A stretch of DNA of 64,000 bases from Collimonas sp. OK307 (GTDB lineage Bacteria > Pseudomonadota > Gammaproteobacteria > Burkholderiales > Burkholderiaceae_D), in the NCBI RefSeq assembly GCF_900113705.1, contig NZ_FOQI01000009.1:124001-188000 (forward strand). The letters run 5' to 3'. The translations under genes were made by a program, and so were the position numbers. The notes beneath the pieces were generated by a model that saw nothing but the letters and a program-made list of their open reading frames with translations, ran no database searches and was not told where the DNA came from. Positions 11,058-21,394 of this stretch are shown one piece after another. Within the stretch, counting starts at the first letter, position 1. Every line of letters starts with the position of its first letter.

Positions 11058-12080
11058 TCAGCTGTGGCTCAACGCATTCGACAGCAATTTGGCGGTGATA
11101 TTCACAATCGGGATCACCCGCTCATAGGCCATCCGGGTAGGGCCGATCACCCCCAGCGTGCCGACGATCTTGCCGTTGACTTCATACGGCGCGGTCACTA
11201 CGCTCATTTCATCCATCGGCACCAGTTGCGATTCACCGCCGATGAAAATCTGGACGCCGGTCGCCTTGCCGGAGATGTCGAGCAATTGCATCAAGCTGGT
11301 TTTGTGTTCGAACATGTCGAACAGCTTGCGCAAGGAATCCATATTGGACGACAGGTCGGTGACGCTGAGCAGGTTGCGCTCGCCCGAAATCACCACTTCA
11401 TCGCTATTGTCGGTCATGGCGTCGCTGCCGGCTTCCACCGCCGCCTGCATCAGCCAGGTCATGTCGTCGCGCAGCTTGCGCAACTCGCCTTGCAGGCGCA
11501 TGCGGACGTCGTCCAGGCTGAGGCCGCCGTAATGCTGGTTGATGTAGTTGGCGGCTTGCACCAGCTTGGCGGGACTGTAATCGACATCGGTCAGCAGCAG
11601 CCGGTTCTGGACGTCGCCGTTCGGACTGACGATCACCAGCAGGATGCGCTTTTCCGAGAGCCGCAGGAATTCGATTTGCTGGAAGATCGATTCGCGCCGT
11701 GGCGATAGCACTACCCCGGCAAAATGTGAGAGCGATGACAATACTTGTGCAGCATTGGCAATGATCTTCTGTTGCGAATTTGGCTGCAGGCGGGCCTGCA
11801 TTTTGGATTCCAGCGCGCTTTCGTCAATCGGTTCAACCGTCAGTAAGGTATCGACGAACATGCGGTAGCCGCGCGGCGTCGGCACCCGGCCGGCGGAAGT
11901 GTGGGGACTGGCGACGAAACCCATTTCCTCCAGATCCGCCATGATGTTGCGGATCGTCGCCGGCGACAGTTCCAGGCCGGAAATCTTGGACAGGGCGCGC
12001 GAGCCAACCGGCTGGCCGTCGGCGATGTACCGTTCGACCAGGGCTTTGAGCAGGGTTTGAGCGCGATTATCTAGTTGCAT
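11058..12080 (-). CDS. hrcA: Heat-inducible transcription repressor HrcA
   Basis: HrcA represses chaperone operons by binding CIRCE elements and is kept active by GroEL. The 340-residue protein opens with the winged helix '[30 protein letters not shown]' and '[30 protein letters not shown]', followed by the GAF-like and dimerisation regions. I find no CIRCE inverted repeat upstream of grpE or dnaK in this window, so its targets, probably groESL, lie elsewhere. The upstream neighbour on the same strand is a HAD hydrolase, 79 bp away. Confidence 0.96.
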   Translation of the reverse strand: MQLDNRAQTLLKALVERYIADGQPVGSRALSKISGLELSPATIRNIMADLEEMGFVASPHTSAGRVPTPRGYRMFVDTLLTVEPIDESALESKMQARLQPNSQQKIIANAAQVLSSLSHFAGVVLSPRRESIFQQIEFLRLSEKRILLVIVSPNGDVQNRLLLTDVDYSPAKLVQAANYINQHYGGLSLDDVRMRLQGELRKLRDDMTWLMQAAVEAGSDAMTDNSDEVVISGERNLLSVTDLSSNMDSLRKLFDMFEHKTSLMQLLDISGKATGVQIFIGGESQLVPMDEMSVVTAPYEVNGKIVGTLGVIGPTRMAYERVIPIVNITAKLLSNALSHS

Positions 12081-12159
12081 AGTGGTCTATTTTAACGAGC
12101 GCGGGGCTTGTATGCCAGCCGCTTATGAACGCTCTTAATGCACTTATACACTGTTTTTG

Positions 12160-12939
12160 TCAGCCAATAGCAGTTTGTTCCAGCCATGCTTCCAGCTCAT
12201 GCAAGCTGGTGCAACTGGCTTGTGCGCTGACTCCGGCCGGCAGTACGCGGTCAAAACGATTGATCCAGACCGCCCGCAAGCCCGCTTGTTGGGCGCCGAC
12301 CACGTCCAGCAAGGGATCATCGCCGGCATATACGGTTTCTTCCGGCGTCACGTTCAAGGCTGCGCAAGCTGCATGGAAAATGCTTGGGTCGGGTTTGGCG
12401 CAGCCAAAGCTATGCGCTGCGATCGATGTCTGGAAATGCCGGGCCAGGCCGATTTTGTCAAGATCGGCAAAGCCATTCGAGACCGTGCCCAGCAGCAGGC
12501 GGTGGCGTTGCTGCAGACGGGCCAATACCGGTTCGACGTCGTCGAACAACGTCACAGCGTGCCGCGCTTCGGAAAATACCGCCATCGCCGCATCCACTTT
12601 GCGGGCGTCTTCGCCGACGCTGTTGAAACTGGCGGTCAGCGCTGCGTGGCGCAAATTCCAAAGATCGAATTTGAAGACCGGGTTGGTCGCTACCAGATCC
12701 AGGCGTTGTTGACGCAGGCTTTCTATCGTGAATTGGCGGGTAACTGCAGGGGCATGCTCGCGCATCCAGTCAAACAGCAATTGTTCGGCGCGTGCAATCA
12801 CCGGCACGATTGGCCACAGCGTATCGTCGAGGTCGAACAGCACGGCCTTGATGGCAAGCGGTTTGCCGGGTCGGGATGGTGGGAAGATGGTTAAATTATT
12901 CATAAGATTATTAGCAAGCGCTATGTGCGTATCCTTCAT
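12160..12939 (-). CDS. HAD superfamily hydrolase (subfamily IA)
   Basis: Motif I is '[11 protein letters not shown]' with both catalytic Asp residues, motif II is 'GTVSNG', motif III Lys is in 'CAKPDPSIF', and motif IV is '[10 protein letters not shown]'. These support a phosphatase of the YjjG/phosphoglycolate-like group, substrate unknown. The ATG at 12939 has a weak AGG before it; an internal ATG at 12903 has no ribosome site and would remove 12 residues. It is divergent from nadK and in line with hrcA. Confidence 0.87.
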   Translation of the reverse strand: MKDTHIALANNLMNNLTIFPPSRPGKPLAIKAVLFDLDDTLWPIVPVIARAEQLLFDWMREHAPAVTRQFTIESLRQQRLDLVATNPVFKFDLWNLRHAALTASFNSVGEDARKVDAAMAVFSEARHAVTLFDDVEPVLARLQQRHRLLLGTVSNGFADLDKIGLARHFQTSIAAHSFGCAKPDPSIFHAACAALNVTPEETVYAGDDPLLDVVGAQQAGLRAVWINRFDRVLPAGVSAQASCTSLHELEAWLEQTAIG

Positions 12940-13015
12940 TGCAAGCCTAAATTATGGTCTAATCGCCAGCATGCGGCCTATAAAATCATCTTCTCAACCC
13001 GGATCGTCAACCTCC

Positions 13016-13900
13016 ATGCCGAAAACCATTGCTATCGTCGGCAAATATTTTGCAGTCGGCATTTCCGAATCGCTGACCGAAATCGTCGATTTCCTGCAAG
13101 ATCGCGGTCACCATGTGGTGCTCGAAGCCGAGACCGCGCAGAATGTCGCGATGGCCGGCATTGCAGCCATGACCCCGGCCGAGATAGGCGAACGGGCTGA
13201 CGCCGCGATTATTGTCGGCGGCGACGGCACCATGCTCGGGATCGCCCGTCAACTGGCGCCGTATAACGTGCCTTTGATTGGCATCAACCAGGGGCGGCTT
13301 GGGTTTATTACCGATATTTCGCTGGAGCGGATGCTGCCGGTGCTGGGTGAAATGCTGGATGGGAATGTCGAATCGGAGCGCCGCAGCCTGTTGCAAGGGG
13401 CGGTCATGCGCGACGGCAAGCAAATCTTCAGCGCCCTGGCATTCAACGATGTAGTGGTGTCACGTGGCGCGGCTTCCGGCATGGCGGAACTGATGGTTGA
13501 GGTCGATGGCCGCTTCATGTACAACCAGCGTTCCGATGGCTTGATCGTGGCGACGCCGACCGGCTCCACCGCTTATGCCTTGTCGGCGGGTGGGCCTTTG
13601 TTGCATCCTTCGCTGGGCGGCATCGTGCTGGTGCCGATTGCGCCGCATGCGCTGTCGAACCGGCCTATCGTGATTCCGGACAGCAGTGAAATCGTGATTG
13701 AAATTGTGAACGGCCGCGACATGAGCGCCAATTTCGACATGCAATCGCTGGCTAGCCTGCAGCACGGCGACCGCATCCTGATACGGCGTTCCGAACACGC
13801 CATCACCTTCTTGCACCCGGCCGGCTGGAGTTATTACGATACCTTGCGGCAAAAGTTGCACTGGAACGAATATCCGTCGGCGGAAGGGCAACTGAAGTAA
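13016..13900 (+). CDS. nadK: NAD kinase
   Basis: NadK phosphorylates NAD to NADP using ATP. The product shows the diagnostic '[14 protein letters not shown]' (GGDGT) motif, '[13 protein letters not shown]', and '[20 protein letters not shown]'. I chose ATG at 13016 ([12 protein letters not shown]), giving 294 residues, the usual length; an ATG at 12971 would add 15 unconserved residues and lies very close to the probable transcription start. It is divergent from the HAD gene and 64 bp before recN. Confidence 0.95.
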   Translation: MPKTIAIVGKYFAVGISESLTEIVDFLQDRGHHVVLEAETAQNVAMAGIAAMTPAEIGERADAAIIVGGDGTMLGIARQLAPYNVPLIGINQGRLGFITDISLERMLPVLGEMLDGNVESERRSLLQGAVMRDGKQIFSALAFNDVVVSRGAASGMAELMVEVDGRFMYNQRSDGLIVATPTGSTAYALSAGGPLLHPSLGGIVLVPIAPHALSNRPIVIPDSSEIVIEIVNGRDMSANFDMQSLASLQHGDRILIRRSEHAITFLHPAGWSYYDTLRQKLHWNEYPSAEGQLK

Positions 13901-13964
13901 GTCATTCGCAGGTCATTTTTCAACGCTATTTTTACACCCATTTTTAAGCCACTTCCACATTCCC

Positions 13965-15635
13965 ATGTTGCGCACACTTTCCATACGCGATTTTGTCATC
14001 GTCGACGCCATCGAACTTGAGTTCGCTGCTGGCTTTACCGTTTTCACCGGCGAAACCGGCGCCGGCAAGTCGATCCTGATCGATGCCCTGGCTTTGGCGC
14101 TGGGTGGCCGCGGCGACGCCAGCGTGGTGCGCGAAGGCGCGGCCAAGGCCGATGTGACGGCGGAATTCACACTGGCCGGCGCGGCTGACGGCGAGGTTAA
14201 CGACTGGCTGGAGAAAAACGAGTTTGCCAGCGAGGAAGGCGTGATCCTGATGCGGCGCGTGATTGACAATGCCGGCCGCTCCAAAGCCTTTATCAACGGC
14301 GTTGCTGCAACCGCAGCGCAACTGCGGGAGTTGGGTGAAATGCTGGTTGATATTCACGGTCAGCATGCGCATCAGTCTCTGTTGAAGAGCGATGCGCAAC
14401 GTCTCTTGCTGGATGGGCAAGCTGGACTGCAGGACGATTTGCTGACGCTTGCGGGCGCTTTTAAAAGCTGGCGTTCGCTGGCGCGCCAACGCGAAGAGTT
14501 TGAAACCAATGCCAAGAATGTATTGCTGGAGCGCGAGCGGTTGGAGTGGCAGGTTGGCGAGCTGGAAAAGCTGGCGGTCAAACCAGGTGAATGGGATGAA
14601 ATCACCAATGAGCACAGCCGCTTGTCGCATGCTGCCAGCCTGATCGAAGGCGCTCAGGAAGCACTCAACGTGATTTCCGAAAACGACGCCAACGACACGC
14701 CGCCGATGTTGTCACAATTGTCGGCGCTGAATCAGAAAATCGGCAAGCTGGTCGATGTCGACAGCAGCCTCAAGCCAGTGCTGGAAGCGCTGGAGCCGGC
14801 TCGTATCCAGTTGCAGGAAGCGGTCTACGCGCTGAACGATTATTTGAGCCGGGTCGAGCTTGATCCGGCGCGTCTGCATCAGGTCGAGGACCGGATGGAA
14901 GCGATCCATTCTGCCGGCCGCAAATTCCGTCTGGCGCCAGATGAACTGCCGCAGGAACTGGAGACGTTGTCGGCGCAACTGCGCCAACTGGCGGATGCCA
15001 GCGATCTCGACGCCATGCGGGCGCAAGAAGAAAAGTTGAAAGCTGCGTATCTGGCGCTGGCGCAAAAGATGTCGAAAGCGCGCGCCAAGGCGGCCCAGGC
15101 TTTGGGCACGGCAGTCACTGCCGCGATGCAGGATTTGAGCATGAGCGGCGGCCGTTTTGCGATTGCGTTGAATCCCTGCGAAGCGGCCGGTTATGGTGTC
15201 GAGCAAGTCGAGTTCCTGGTTGCCGGCCATGCCGGCGTGGCGCCGCGGCCGTTGGCTAAAGTGGCTTCCGGCGGCGAACTGGCACGGATCGCGCTAGCGA
15301 TTTCAGTGATTACCTCCAGCGCGACAGCGACGCCGACCTTGATATTCGATGAAGTTGACAGCGGCATCGGCGGCGGCGTGGCGGAAGTAGTCGGGCGGTT
15401 GTTGAAGCGCCTGGGCCAGGATCGCCAGGTATTGTGCGTGACCCATTTGCCGCAGGTTGCCAGCCAGGCTAATCAGCATTTCCAGGTCAGCAAACAAAGC
15501 CTGGGTAACAAGACGGTGTCGGCAATTGATGGCCTCGATGCCAAGAACCGGATTGAAGAAATCGCCCGCATGCTGGGTGGCCTGGAAATTACCGCAACTA
15601 CGCGCAAGCATGCGCGCGAATTGTTGGCACTCTAG
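13965..15635 (+). CDS. recN: DNA repair protein RecN
   Basis: RecN is an SMC-like ATPase acting in double-strand break repair. The 556-residue product has Walker A in '[23 protein letters not shown]', a long central alpha-helical coiled coil (about residues 150-400), and the C-terminal signature/Walker B block '[13 protein letters not shown]' and '[19 protein letters not shown]'. Length is normal. It sits between nadK and hemH on the same strand with short gaps. Confidence 0.96.
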   Translation: MLRTLSIRDFVIVDAIELEFAAGFTVFTGETGAGKSILIDALALALGGRGDASVVREGAAKADVTAEFTLAGAADGEVNDWLEKNEFASEEGVILMRRVIDNAGRSKAFINGVAATAAQLRELGEMLVDIHGQHAHQSLLKSDAQRLLLDGQAGLQDDLLTLAGAFKSWRSLARQREEFETNAKNVLLERERLEWQVGELEKLAVKPGEWDEITNEHSRLSHAASLIEGAQEALNVISENDANDTPPMLSQLSALNQKIGKLVDVDSSLKPVLEALEPARIQLQEAVYALNDYLSRVELDPARLHQVEDRMEAIHSAGRKFRLAPDELPQELETLSAQLRQLADASDLDAMRAQEEKLKAAYLALAQKMSKARAKAAQALGTAVTAAMQDLSMSGGRFAIALNPCEAAGYGVEQVEFLVAGHAGVAPRPLAKVASGGELARIALAISVITSSATATPTLIFDEVDSGIGGGVAEVVGRLLKRLGQDRQVLCVTHLPQVASQANQHFQVSKQSLGNKTVSAIDGLDAKNRIEEIARMLGGLEITATTRKHARELLAL

Positions 15636-15679
15636 ATACCTGCACTCTAAATCGGCTCTTATTTTTTGGGTATCCCCGC

Positions 15680-16786
15680 ATGGCATTTCGTAAAGAACCT
15701 CCTTTCACGCATGGCAAGACCGGTAAAACCGCAGTGCTGCTGGTCAATCTGGGCACGCCGGATGCACCGACAACCAAGGCGGTGCGTTCTTATCTGAAGC
15801 AATTCCTGTCAGATCCCCGGGTAGTGGAAATTCCGCGGGCGATCTGGTGGTGGATTTTGCATTGCGTGATCCTGCCGTTCCGGTCCGGCAAGTCGGCACA
15901 CAAATACGCCTCTATCTGGAGCAATGAAGGTTCGCCGCTCAAAGTCCACACCAGCAAGCAGGCAATTTTGCTGCGCGGTTATCTGGGCCAGCGCGGGCAT
16001 CAGGTGCAAGTGGCTTACGCCATGCGCTACGGCGCGCCGGCGATACCGGAGGTTCTGGAGCAGTTGAAAGCCGACGGTTGCGAGCGGATCCTGATCTTGC
16101 CGGCGTATCCGCAATATTCGGCCACCACCACGGCGTCGATTTACGACGCGGTATTTGCGCATTATGCGCAAGTACGCAATGTGCCTGAATTACGTTTCAT
16201 CAAGCATTATCACGATCACGAGGCATATATCCAGGCGTTGAAAGAGTCGGTGCTGGCCTATTGGGCCATGCACGGCACGCCGGACAAGCTGATCATGAGT
16301 TTTCATGGCGTGCCGAAGCGCACCTTGCTACTGGGCGATCCCTATCATTGCGAATGTCAAAAAACCGCGCGCTTGCTGGCGCAGGAGCTGGGACTGGGGC
16401 CCGAACAATATCAACTGACTTTCCAGTCGCGCTTTGGCAAGGCGGAGTGGCTACAGCCATATACCGCGCCGACTTTGCAGAAGCTGGCAAAACAAGGTGT
16501 CGGCCGTGTCGACGTGATGTGTCCCGGGTTCACCAGCGATTGCCTGGAAACGCTGGAGGAAATCGCGATAGAGGCGAAACAGGATTTCCTCAGGGCGGGT
16601 GGCAAGGAGTTTCACTTCATCGCTTGCCTGAACCAGTCGCCGGCCTGGATTTCAGCCATGGCCAGTGTGGTAGAGGAACATTTGATTGGCTGGCCCACGC
16701 ATCTGACAGAGAGCGAACGGGAGGCATCGAAACAACAGGCGGAAGCGTCACGGCAGCAAGCTGTGCGCCTGGGCGCAAGTCAATAG
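15680..16786 (+). CDS. hemH: Ferrochelatase
   Basis: HemH inserts Fe2+ into protoporphyrin IX, the last step of heme synthesis. The 368-residue product has '[14 protein letters not shown]' at the N-terminus, the catalytic His in '[10 protein letters not shown]', and the '[15 protein letters not shown]' segment with the second conserved acidic residue. The last ~25 residues are Gln/Glu/Ala-rich and likely disordered. recN ends 44 bp upstream. It is followed by a short palindrome and the small-peptide gene on the opposite strand. Confidence 0.96.
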   Translation: MAFRKEPPFTHGKTGKTAVLLVNLGTPDAPTTKAVRSYLKQFLSDPRVVEIPRAIWWWILHCVILPFRSGKSAHKYASIWSNEGSPLKVHTSKQAILLRGYLGQRGHQVQVAYAMRYGAPAIPEVLEQLKADGCERILILPAYPQYSATTTASIYDAVFAHYAQVRNVPELRFIKHYHDHEAYIQALKESVLAYWAMHGTPDKLIMSFHGVPKRTLLLGDPYHCECQKTARLLAQELGLGPEQYQLTFQSRFGKAEWLQPYTAPTLQKLAKQGVGRVDVMCPGFTSDCLETLEEIAIEAKQDFLRAGGKEFHFIACLNQSPAWISAMASVVEEHLIGWPTHLTESEREASKQQAEASRQQAVRLGASQ

Positions 16787-16792
16787 ACCTTA

Positions 16793-16810
16793 GGGCCTGT
16801 TAACAGGTCC
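16793..16810. terminator. Short palindrome after hemH
   Basis: A near-perfect palindrome around CCTGTTAACAGG (16796-16807), flanked by GG and CC, lies 7 bp after the hemH stop. As RNA it can form a 7-bp stem with a TTAA loop including one G-U pair. It lacks a T-run, so termination is only a guess. Confidence 0.3.
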
Positions 16811-16946
16811 TGGTTTGCTGCAGAAATTTTGAGTGGATGTGCGCCGCTCCGACTAGGCGCAATTATAATGAGCGCCCAATGCCGGGTGCGCATGAAGGAT
16901 TGTTGATCATTTTGCAATTGGTAAGTGCTGAACCAATTAGCTATAG

Positions 16947-17039
16947 TCAATACAGTGCGACCAGTTGCGAATAGCTGATCCAGCTTGCTGCCAGCAAAAT
17001 ATAAACGACCAGAAGCGCGGATATTAGCGATAGTTTCAT
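16947..17039 (-). CDS. 30-residue small single-span membrane protein
   Basis: The ATG at 17039 is preceded by AAAAGGGGAATATC, a strong ribosome site at proper spacing. The peptide starts MKLSLISALLVVYILLAAS and ends SQLVALY before TGA at 16949-16947. Residues 3-20 form one hydrophobic helix preceded by a Lys, as in small inner-membrane proteins. A GGAACT...TCAAA pair upstream (17082-17109) resembles an ECF/sigma-E promoter. No family is recognised. It is opposite in direction to hemH and grpE. The gene is supported by ribosome site, composition and promoter together, not by homology. Confidence 0.55.
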   Translation of the reverse strand: MKLSLISALLVVYILLAASWISYSQLVALY

Positions 17040-17081
17040 GATATTCCCCTTTTTTTAGTTGCTGCGGGTTAATTTTTTCTG

Positions 17082-17109
17082 TTTGAGTCCACACCTTCAG
17101 CATAGTTCC
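17082..17109 (-). promoter_or_regulatory. Putative ECF/sigma-E-type promoter of the small membrane protein
   Basis: Read on the minus strand, GGAACT (17109-17104) is followed after 17 bases by TCAAA (17086-17082). This matches the extracytoplasmic-stress promoter pattern GGAACTT-N15/16-TCAAA known from sigma-E, with A in place of the last T of the -35. The leader to the ATG at 17039 would be about 40 bases. Confidence 0.4.
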
Positions 17110-17255
17110 AATGTCGCGTTGCAGCAAACCCTTGGCAGGTAAATTTTGTTTCAATTTGTTGCCGGACGTTGATGCTGCCGGCATCCTTTATTCATTGGAG
17201 TTGGGACGGAAATCAGGACAAAATCGGGTGCGCGTTTTTATCCCCTGATTTAACC

Positions 17256-17284
17256 CTTGAAAAAATAGGGGTATAGCCTCATTT
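17256..17284 (+). promoter_or_regulatory. Sigma-32-type heat-shock promoter of grpE-dnaK-dnaJ
   Basis: CCCTTGAA, with its CTTGAA core at 17256-17261, and CCTCATTT (17277-17284) are spaced by 15 bases. This is close to the sigma-32 consensus CTTGAA-N13-17-CCCCATNT. It is placed about 45 bp before the grpE start, as expected for a heat-shock operon. Confidence 0.75.
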
Positions 17285-17328
17285 GGCTTCCTATACTTAG
17301 TAAGTTATTGATTGTTGGAGATTTTTGA

Positions 17329-17868
17329 ATGGAACACATGGAAAATCAGAACGAACAGGCGCAAACGGAAAAGAATCCTGTTGGCGAAGATGCAACGGTA
17401 ATTCCTGAATCCTCGCTGGAAATCCAGTTGTCGGAAGCGCAAGCCAAGATCGCGGAAATGCAAGATGCGTTCTTGCGCGCCAAGGCCGAAGCAGAAAATA
17501 CTCGTCGCCGCGCCCAGGAAGATATTGCACGTGCGCATAAATTTGCGATCGAGGGATTTGCCGAAGCGCTGGTGCCGGTCAAGGACAACCTTGAAATGGC
17601 GCTGAAAATCGAAACGCCGTCGATTGAATCGATCAAGGAAGGCGTGGAAATGACGCTCAAGCAGCTGTCTTCAGCTTTCGAAAGAAATCGTTTGCTGGAA
17701 ATCTCGCCACAAGTGGGTGAAAAGCTCGATCCGATGAAGCACCAGGCAATTTCAACCGTGCCTGCAGAGCAAGATGCCAATACCGTGGTGACGGTACTGC
17801 AAAAGGGATACACCATTGCCGACCGCCTGCTGCGGCCTGCACTGGTCGTGGTGGCCCAAGCAAAATAA
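17329..17868 (+). CDS. grpE: Nucleotide exchange factor GrpE
   Basis: GrpE releases ADP from DnaK. The 179-residue protein has an acidic N-terminus, a long coiled coil (about residues 35-80, '[29 protein letters not shown]') and the C-terminal beta domain with '[21 protein letters not shown]' and '[23 protein letters not shown]'. It starts the heat-shock operon and is followed by dnaK after 96 bp. Confidence 0.97.
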   Translation: MEHMENQNEQAQTEKNPVGEDATVIPESSLEIQLSEAQAKIAEMQDAFLRAKAEAENTRRRAQEDIARAHKFAIEGFAEALVPVKDNLEMALKIETPSIESIKEGVEMTLKQLSSAFERNRLLEISPQVGEKLDPMKHQAISTVPAEQDANTVVTVLQKGYTIADRLLRPALVVVAQAK

Positions 17869-17890
17869 AAAACATGTGCGCATTTTAGTG

Positions 17891-17918
17891 CTTGAAAGCG
17901 CTGCTTTGCTCCCTATAT
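17891..17918 (+). promoter_or_regulatory. Second putative sigma-32 promoter, before dnaK
   Basis: CTTGAA at 17891-17896 is followed after 14 bases by CCCTATAT at 17911-17918, matching the heat-shock pattern apart from one base in the -10. It lies 47 bp before the dnaK ATG, so dnaK may have its own heat-inducible start besides the grpE promoter. Confidence 0.5.
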
Positions 17919-17964
17919 TCAGACCATCAAAACATTAATCAGATTTCAGTAAAGGATATACACC

Positions 17965-19899
17965 ATGGGTAAAATTATCGGCATTGATTTGGGTACCACC
18001 AATTCTTGCGTTTCGGTTATCGAAAACGGTCAACCGAAAGTGATCGAAAACTCGGAAGGCGCACGTACTACGCCGTCCATCATCGCTTATCAAGAAGATG
18101 GCGAAATCCTGGTTGGCGCTCCGGCCAAGCGCCAGGCTGTCACTAACCCGACCAACACGCTGTACGCAACCAAGCGTTTGATCGGCCGTAAGTTCGACGA
18201 AAAAGAAGTACAAAAAGACATCGCGCTGATGCCTTACAAGATCATCAAAGCCGACAACGGCGATGCATGGGTTGCCGTACGCGATCAAAAACTGGCGCCG
18301 CCGCAAATCGCTGCGGAAGTGCTGCGCAAGATGAAGAAGACCGCAGAAGACTACCTCGGCGAAGAAGTCACCGAAGCCGTGATCACCGTGCCTGCTTACT
18401 TTAACGACGCGCAACGCCAGGCAACCAAGGACGCCGGCCGTATCGCCGGTCTGGACGTCAAGCGCATCATCAACGAGCCGACAGCGGCTGCGCTGGCATT
18501 CGGCCTGGACAAAGCAGAAAAAGGCGATCGCAAGATTGCCGTGTATGACCTGGGCGGCGGTACTTTCGACGTTTCGATCATCGAAATCGCCGATGTCGAT
18601 GGCGAAAAGCAATTTGAAGTGCTGTCCACTAACGGCGACACTTTCCTCGGCGGCGAAGACTTCGACCAACGCATCATCGATTACATCCTGGACGAGTTCA
18701 AGAAGATCAACGGTATCGACCTCGGCAAGGACGCCATTGCGCTGCAACGCATCAAGGCATCGGCTGAGCGCGCCAAGATCGAATTGTCGTCGTCGCAACA
18801 GACTGAAATCAACGAACCGTACATCGCCATGGCGAACGGCGCACCGGTCCATCTGAACCTGAAGATGACCCGCGCCAAGCTGGAATCGCTGGTGGAAGAA
18901 CTGATTGCCAAGACGATCGAACCTTGCCGCATCGCTATCAAGGATGCCGGCGTCAAGATTTCCGACATCCACGACATCATCCTGGTCGGCGGCATGACCC
19001 GTATGCCTAAGGTGCAGGAAAAGGTTAAGGAATTCTTCGGCAAGGATCCACGCAAGGACGTTAATCCGGATGAGGCCGTCGCTGCCGGTGCTGCGATCCA
19101 GGGCTCGGTCTTGTCGGGCGACCGCAAGGACTTGCTGCTGCTGGACGTTACACCGTTGTCCCTGGGTATTGAAACCATGGGCGGTGTGATGACCAAGATG
19201 ATCCAGAAGAACACCACTATCCCGACCAAGTTCAGCCAGGTGTTCTCGACTGCCGACGACAATCAGCCGGCCGTCACCATCAAGGTGTTCCAAGGTGAGC
19301 GCGAGATGGCTGCCGGTAACAAGGGCTTGGGCGAATTCAATCTGGAAGGGATCCCGCCAGCATCGCGCGGCACGCCGCAGATCGAAGTTACCTTCGACAT
19401 CGATGCCAACGGTATTTTGCACGTGGGCGCCAAGGATAAGGCAACCGGTAAGGAAAACAAGATCACGATCAAGGCTAACTCCGGCCTGACCGAAGAAGAA
19501 ATCCAGAAAATGGTGCGCGACGCCGAGGCGAATGCCGAAGAAGACAAGCGCCTGAAGGGATTGGCTGAAGCGCATAACCAAGGCGATGCACTGGTCCATT
19601 CGACCAAAAAATCCCTGACGGAATACGGCGACAAGCTGGAAGCCGGAGAGAAGGCAAGCATCGAAGCGGCGATCAAGGAACTGGAAGAAGCATTGAAGGG
19701 CAGCGACAAGGCCGCCATCGATAACAAGACAGCCGCCCTGACCACTGCCGCGCAAAAGCTCGGTGAAAAGATGTATGCCGACATGCAGGCGCAGCAAGCG
19801 GCAGCAGGCGGCGGTGAAGCGGGTGCTGCCGGTGCAGAAGCCAAGCCGAAAGAGGACGACGTAGTTGACGCCGACTTCAAGGAAGTGAAAGACAAGTAA
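17965..19899 (+). CDS. dnaK: Molecular chaperone DnaK (Hsp70)
   Basis: The 644-residue chaperone has the phosphate-1 motif [16 protein letters not shown], phosphate-2 '[14 protein letters not shown]', the adenosine motif '[13 protein letters not shown]' and the substrate-binding domain after about residue 390. The C-terminal tail is Ala/Gly-rich and ends with the conserved acidic '[14 protein letters not shown]'. An AAAGGA ribosome site precedes the ATG. Codon use looks strongly biased, consistent with high expression. It works with the flanking GrpE and DnaJ. Confidence 0.98.
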   Translation: MGKIIGIDLGTTNSCVSVIENGQPKVIENSEGARTTPSIIAYQEDGEILVGAPAKRQAVTNPTNTLYATKRLIGRKFDEKEVQKDIALMPYKIIKADNGDAWVAVRDQKLAPPQIAAEVLRKMKKTAEDYLGEEVTEAVITVPAYFNDAQRQATKDAGRIAGLDVKRIINEPTAAALAFGLDKAEKGDRKIAVYDLGGGTFDVSIIEIADVDGEKQFEVLSTNGDTFLGGEDFDQRIIDYILDEFKKINGIDLGKDAIALQRIKASAERAKIELSSSQQTEINEPYIAMANGAPVHLNLKMTRAKLESLVEELIAKTIEPCRIAIKDAGVKISDIHDIILVGGMTRMPKVQEKVKEFFGKDPRKDVNPDEAVAAGAAIQGSVLSGDRKDLLLLDVTPLSLGIETMGGVMTKMIQKNTTIPTKFSQVFSTADDNQPAVTIKVFQGEREMAAGNKGLGEFNLEGIPPASRGTPQIEVTFDIDANGILHVGAKDKATGKENKITIKANSGLTEEEIQKMVRDAEANAEEDKRLKGLAEAHNQGDALVHSTKKSLTEYGDKLEAGEKASIEAAIKELEEALKGSDKAAIDNKTAALTTAAQKLGEKMYADMQAQQAAAGGGEAGAAGAEAKPKEDDVVDADFKEVKDK

Positions 19900-19915
19900 G
19901 ATCTTCGTCAGCGCT

Positions 19916-19955
19916 GGTTTGCCGGTCTTCAAGTCGCAATTTGAATCGGCAAACC
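19916..19955 (+). terminator. Hairpin between dnaK and dnaJ
   Basis: GGTTTGCCG (19916-19924) and CGGCAAACC (19947-19955) form a perfect 9-bp stem, with an inner TTCAA/TTGAA pair (19928-19932, 19941-19945). No T-run follows. It probably protects or attenuates the dnaK message, lowering dnaJ relative to dnaK, rather than ending transcription. Confidence 0.45.
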
Positions 19956-20031
19956 GGTGCGAGGAATCGCCGGGCAGATGCTATTGCAGCACTGTTCGGC
20001 GTTTTCGCTTAAACAACAGGGTATAGAAAAG

Positions 20032-21159
20032 ATGGCGAAGCGTGATTTTTACGAAATTCTGGGTGTTGCAAAAAATGCTTCTGATGATGAAATCAAGAAG
20101 GCATATCGCAAACTCGCAATGAAACATCATCCGGACCGTAATCCGGATAGCAAAGGTGCGGAAGACAAATTCAAAGAGGCGAAAGAAGCCTACGAGATGC
20201 TGACCGATCCGCAAAAGCGCGAAGCCTATGATCGCTATGGCCATGCCGGCGTCGACCCTAACATGGGTGGCGGCGGTGGCGGTGGCGGCGGTTTCGCCGA
20301 TGCATTTGGCGATATCTTCGGTGATATTTTCGGCGGCGGCGGTGGCCGCGGCGGTCGTGGCGCTGGCCCGCAAGTGTATCGCGGCGCCGATTTGCGCTAC
20401 AACCTCGAAATTACGCTGGAACAGGCGGCACACGGCTTCGACACCACGATCCGCGTGCCTAGCTGGGATGAGTGCGAACCCTGCCATGGCAGCGGCGCCA
20501 AGCCCGGCACGGAGCCGATCACCTGCCCGACTTGCGGCGGTCACGGCCAGGTCAGGATGCAGCAAGGCTTTTTCAGCATCCAGCAGACTTGTCCGAAATG
20601 CCACGGCAACGGCAAGATCATTCCTGAACCATGTACATCCTGCGCCGGCGCCGGCCGTATCAAGCGTAACAAGACACTGGAAGTGAAGATCCCTTCCGGT
20701 ATCGACGACGGCATGCGGATTCGCTCTTCCGGCAATGGCGAGCCAGGCATGAACGGCGGACCGACCGGCGACCTGTATGTGGAAATCCACATCAAGCCGC
20801 ACGCGGTATTCCAGCGCGAAGGCGACGATCTCCATTGCGAAATGCCGATCTCGTTCGCCAAAGCTGCCTTGGGTGGTGAAATCGAAGTACCGACATTGAA
20901 CGGTAAAGCGTCCTTCACGATTCCCGACGGTACTCAGTCCGGCAAGACTTTCCGTCTGCGCAGCAAGGGTATTAAAGGCGTGCGCTCAGGTTATGCCGGC
21001 GATCTGTTCTGCCACGTCGTGGTGGAAACGCCGGTCAAGCTGAGCGACAGGCAGAAGGAGTTGCTGCAGGAGTTCGAGCAACTGACCAGCGAAGGCGGCG
21101 CCAAACACAGCCCGCAGAGCAAATCTTGGAAAGATAAGGTAAAAGAGTTCTTCGAGTAA
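20032..21159 (+). CDS. dnaJ: Chaperone protein DnaJ
   Basis: DnaJ stimulates DnaK ATPase and delivers substrates. The 375-residue protein has an N-terminal J domain with HPD at residues 33-35, a Gly/Phe-rich stretch containing runs of Gly (about 78-115), and four CxxCxGxG zinc repeats ([32 protein letters not shown]). A C-terminal substrate domain follows. ATG at 20032 ([11 protein letters not shown]) was chosen over an upstream in-frame start at 19957, which would add 25 nonconserved residues across the dnaK-dnaJ hairpin. Confidence 0.97.
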   Translation: MAKRDFYEILGVAKNASDDEIKKAYRKLAMKHHPDRNPDSKGAEDKFKEAKEAYEMLTDPQKREAYDRYGHAGVDPNMGGGGGGGGGFADAFGDIFGDIFGGGGGRGGRGAGPQVYRGADLRYNLEITLEQAAHGFDTTIRVPSWDECEPCHGSGAKPGTEPITCPTCGGHGQVRMQQGFFSIQQTCPKCHGNGKIIPEPCTSCAGAGRIKRNKTLEVKIPSGIDDGMRIRSSGNGEPGMNGGPTGDLYVEIHIKPHAVFQREGDDLHCEMPISFAKAALGGEIEVPTLNGKASFTIPDGTQSGKTFRLRSKGIKGVRSGYAGDLFCHVVVETPVKLSDRQKELLQEFEQLTSEGGAKHSPQSKSWKDKVKEFFE

Positions 21160-21185
21160 GTACGTCCGCTCTGAACCGTATGAAA

Positions 21186-21221
21186 GCCGCCAATCGCGTA
21201 AGGTTGGCGGTTTTTTTTTTT
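21186..21221 (+). terminator. Intrinsic terminator of grpE-dnaK-dnaJ
   Basis: CCGCCAA (21187-21193) pairs with TTGGCGG (21204-21210), followed directly by eleven T residues. It lies about 27 bp after the dnaJ stop and is a textbook Rho-independent terminator. Confidence 0.9.
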
Positions 21222-21394
21222 GCATTTTTCCTTCATTGCCTTGGTTGCTTTAGCCGATGGTCTGACAACGATTAACAAATTCCTTATTGCATAATTTTGT
21301 TCTGCTCTCTATTCTGTATAGTGCAATAATAAAACGATCGTTCTTTTATTCGCGATCAGAACAAACCCACCATATACAAACCATAGGGGGAGAC

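Noticed and set aside
16780-17184. Minus-strand 134-codon frame between hemH and grpE
   Set aside because: No ribosome site, mixed composition and no family. The well-supported 30-codon gene lies inside it in another frame.
17935-19932. 665-codon minus-strand frame opposite dnaK
   Set aside because: A well-known artefact of strongly biased codon use in dnaK; no ribosome site or homology.
17329-20032. CIRCE element (TTAGCACTC-N9-GAGTGCTAA) for HrcA
   Set aside because: The closest text, TTAGTGCTTGAAAGCGCT near 17885, does not match the inverted repeat; it fits a sigma-32 promoter better.
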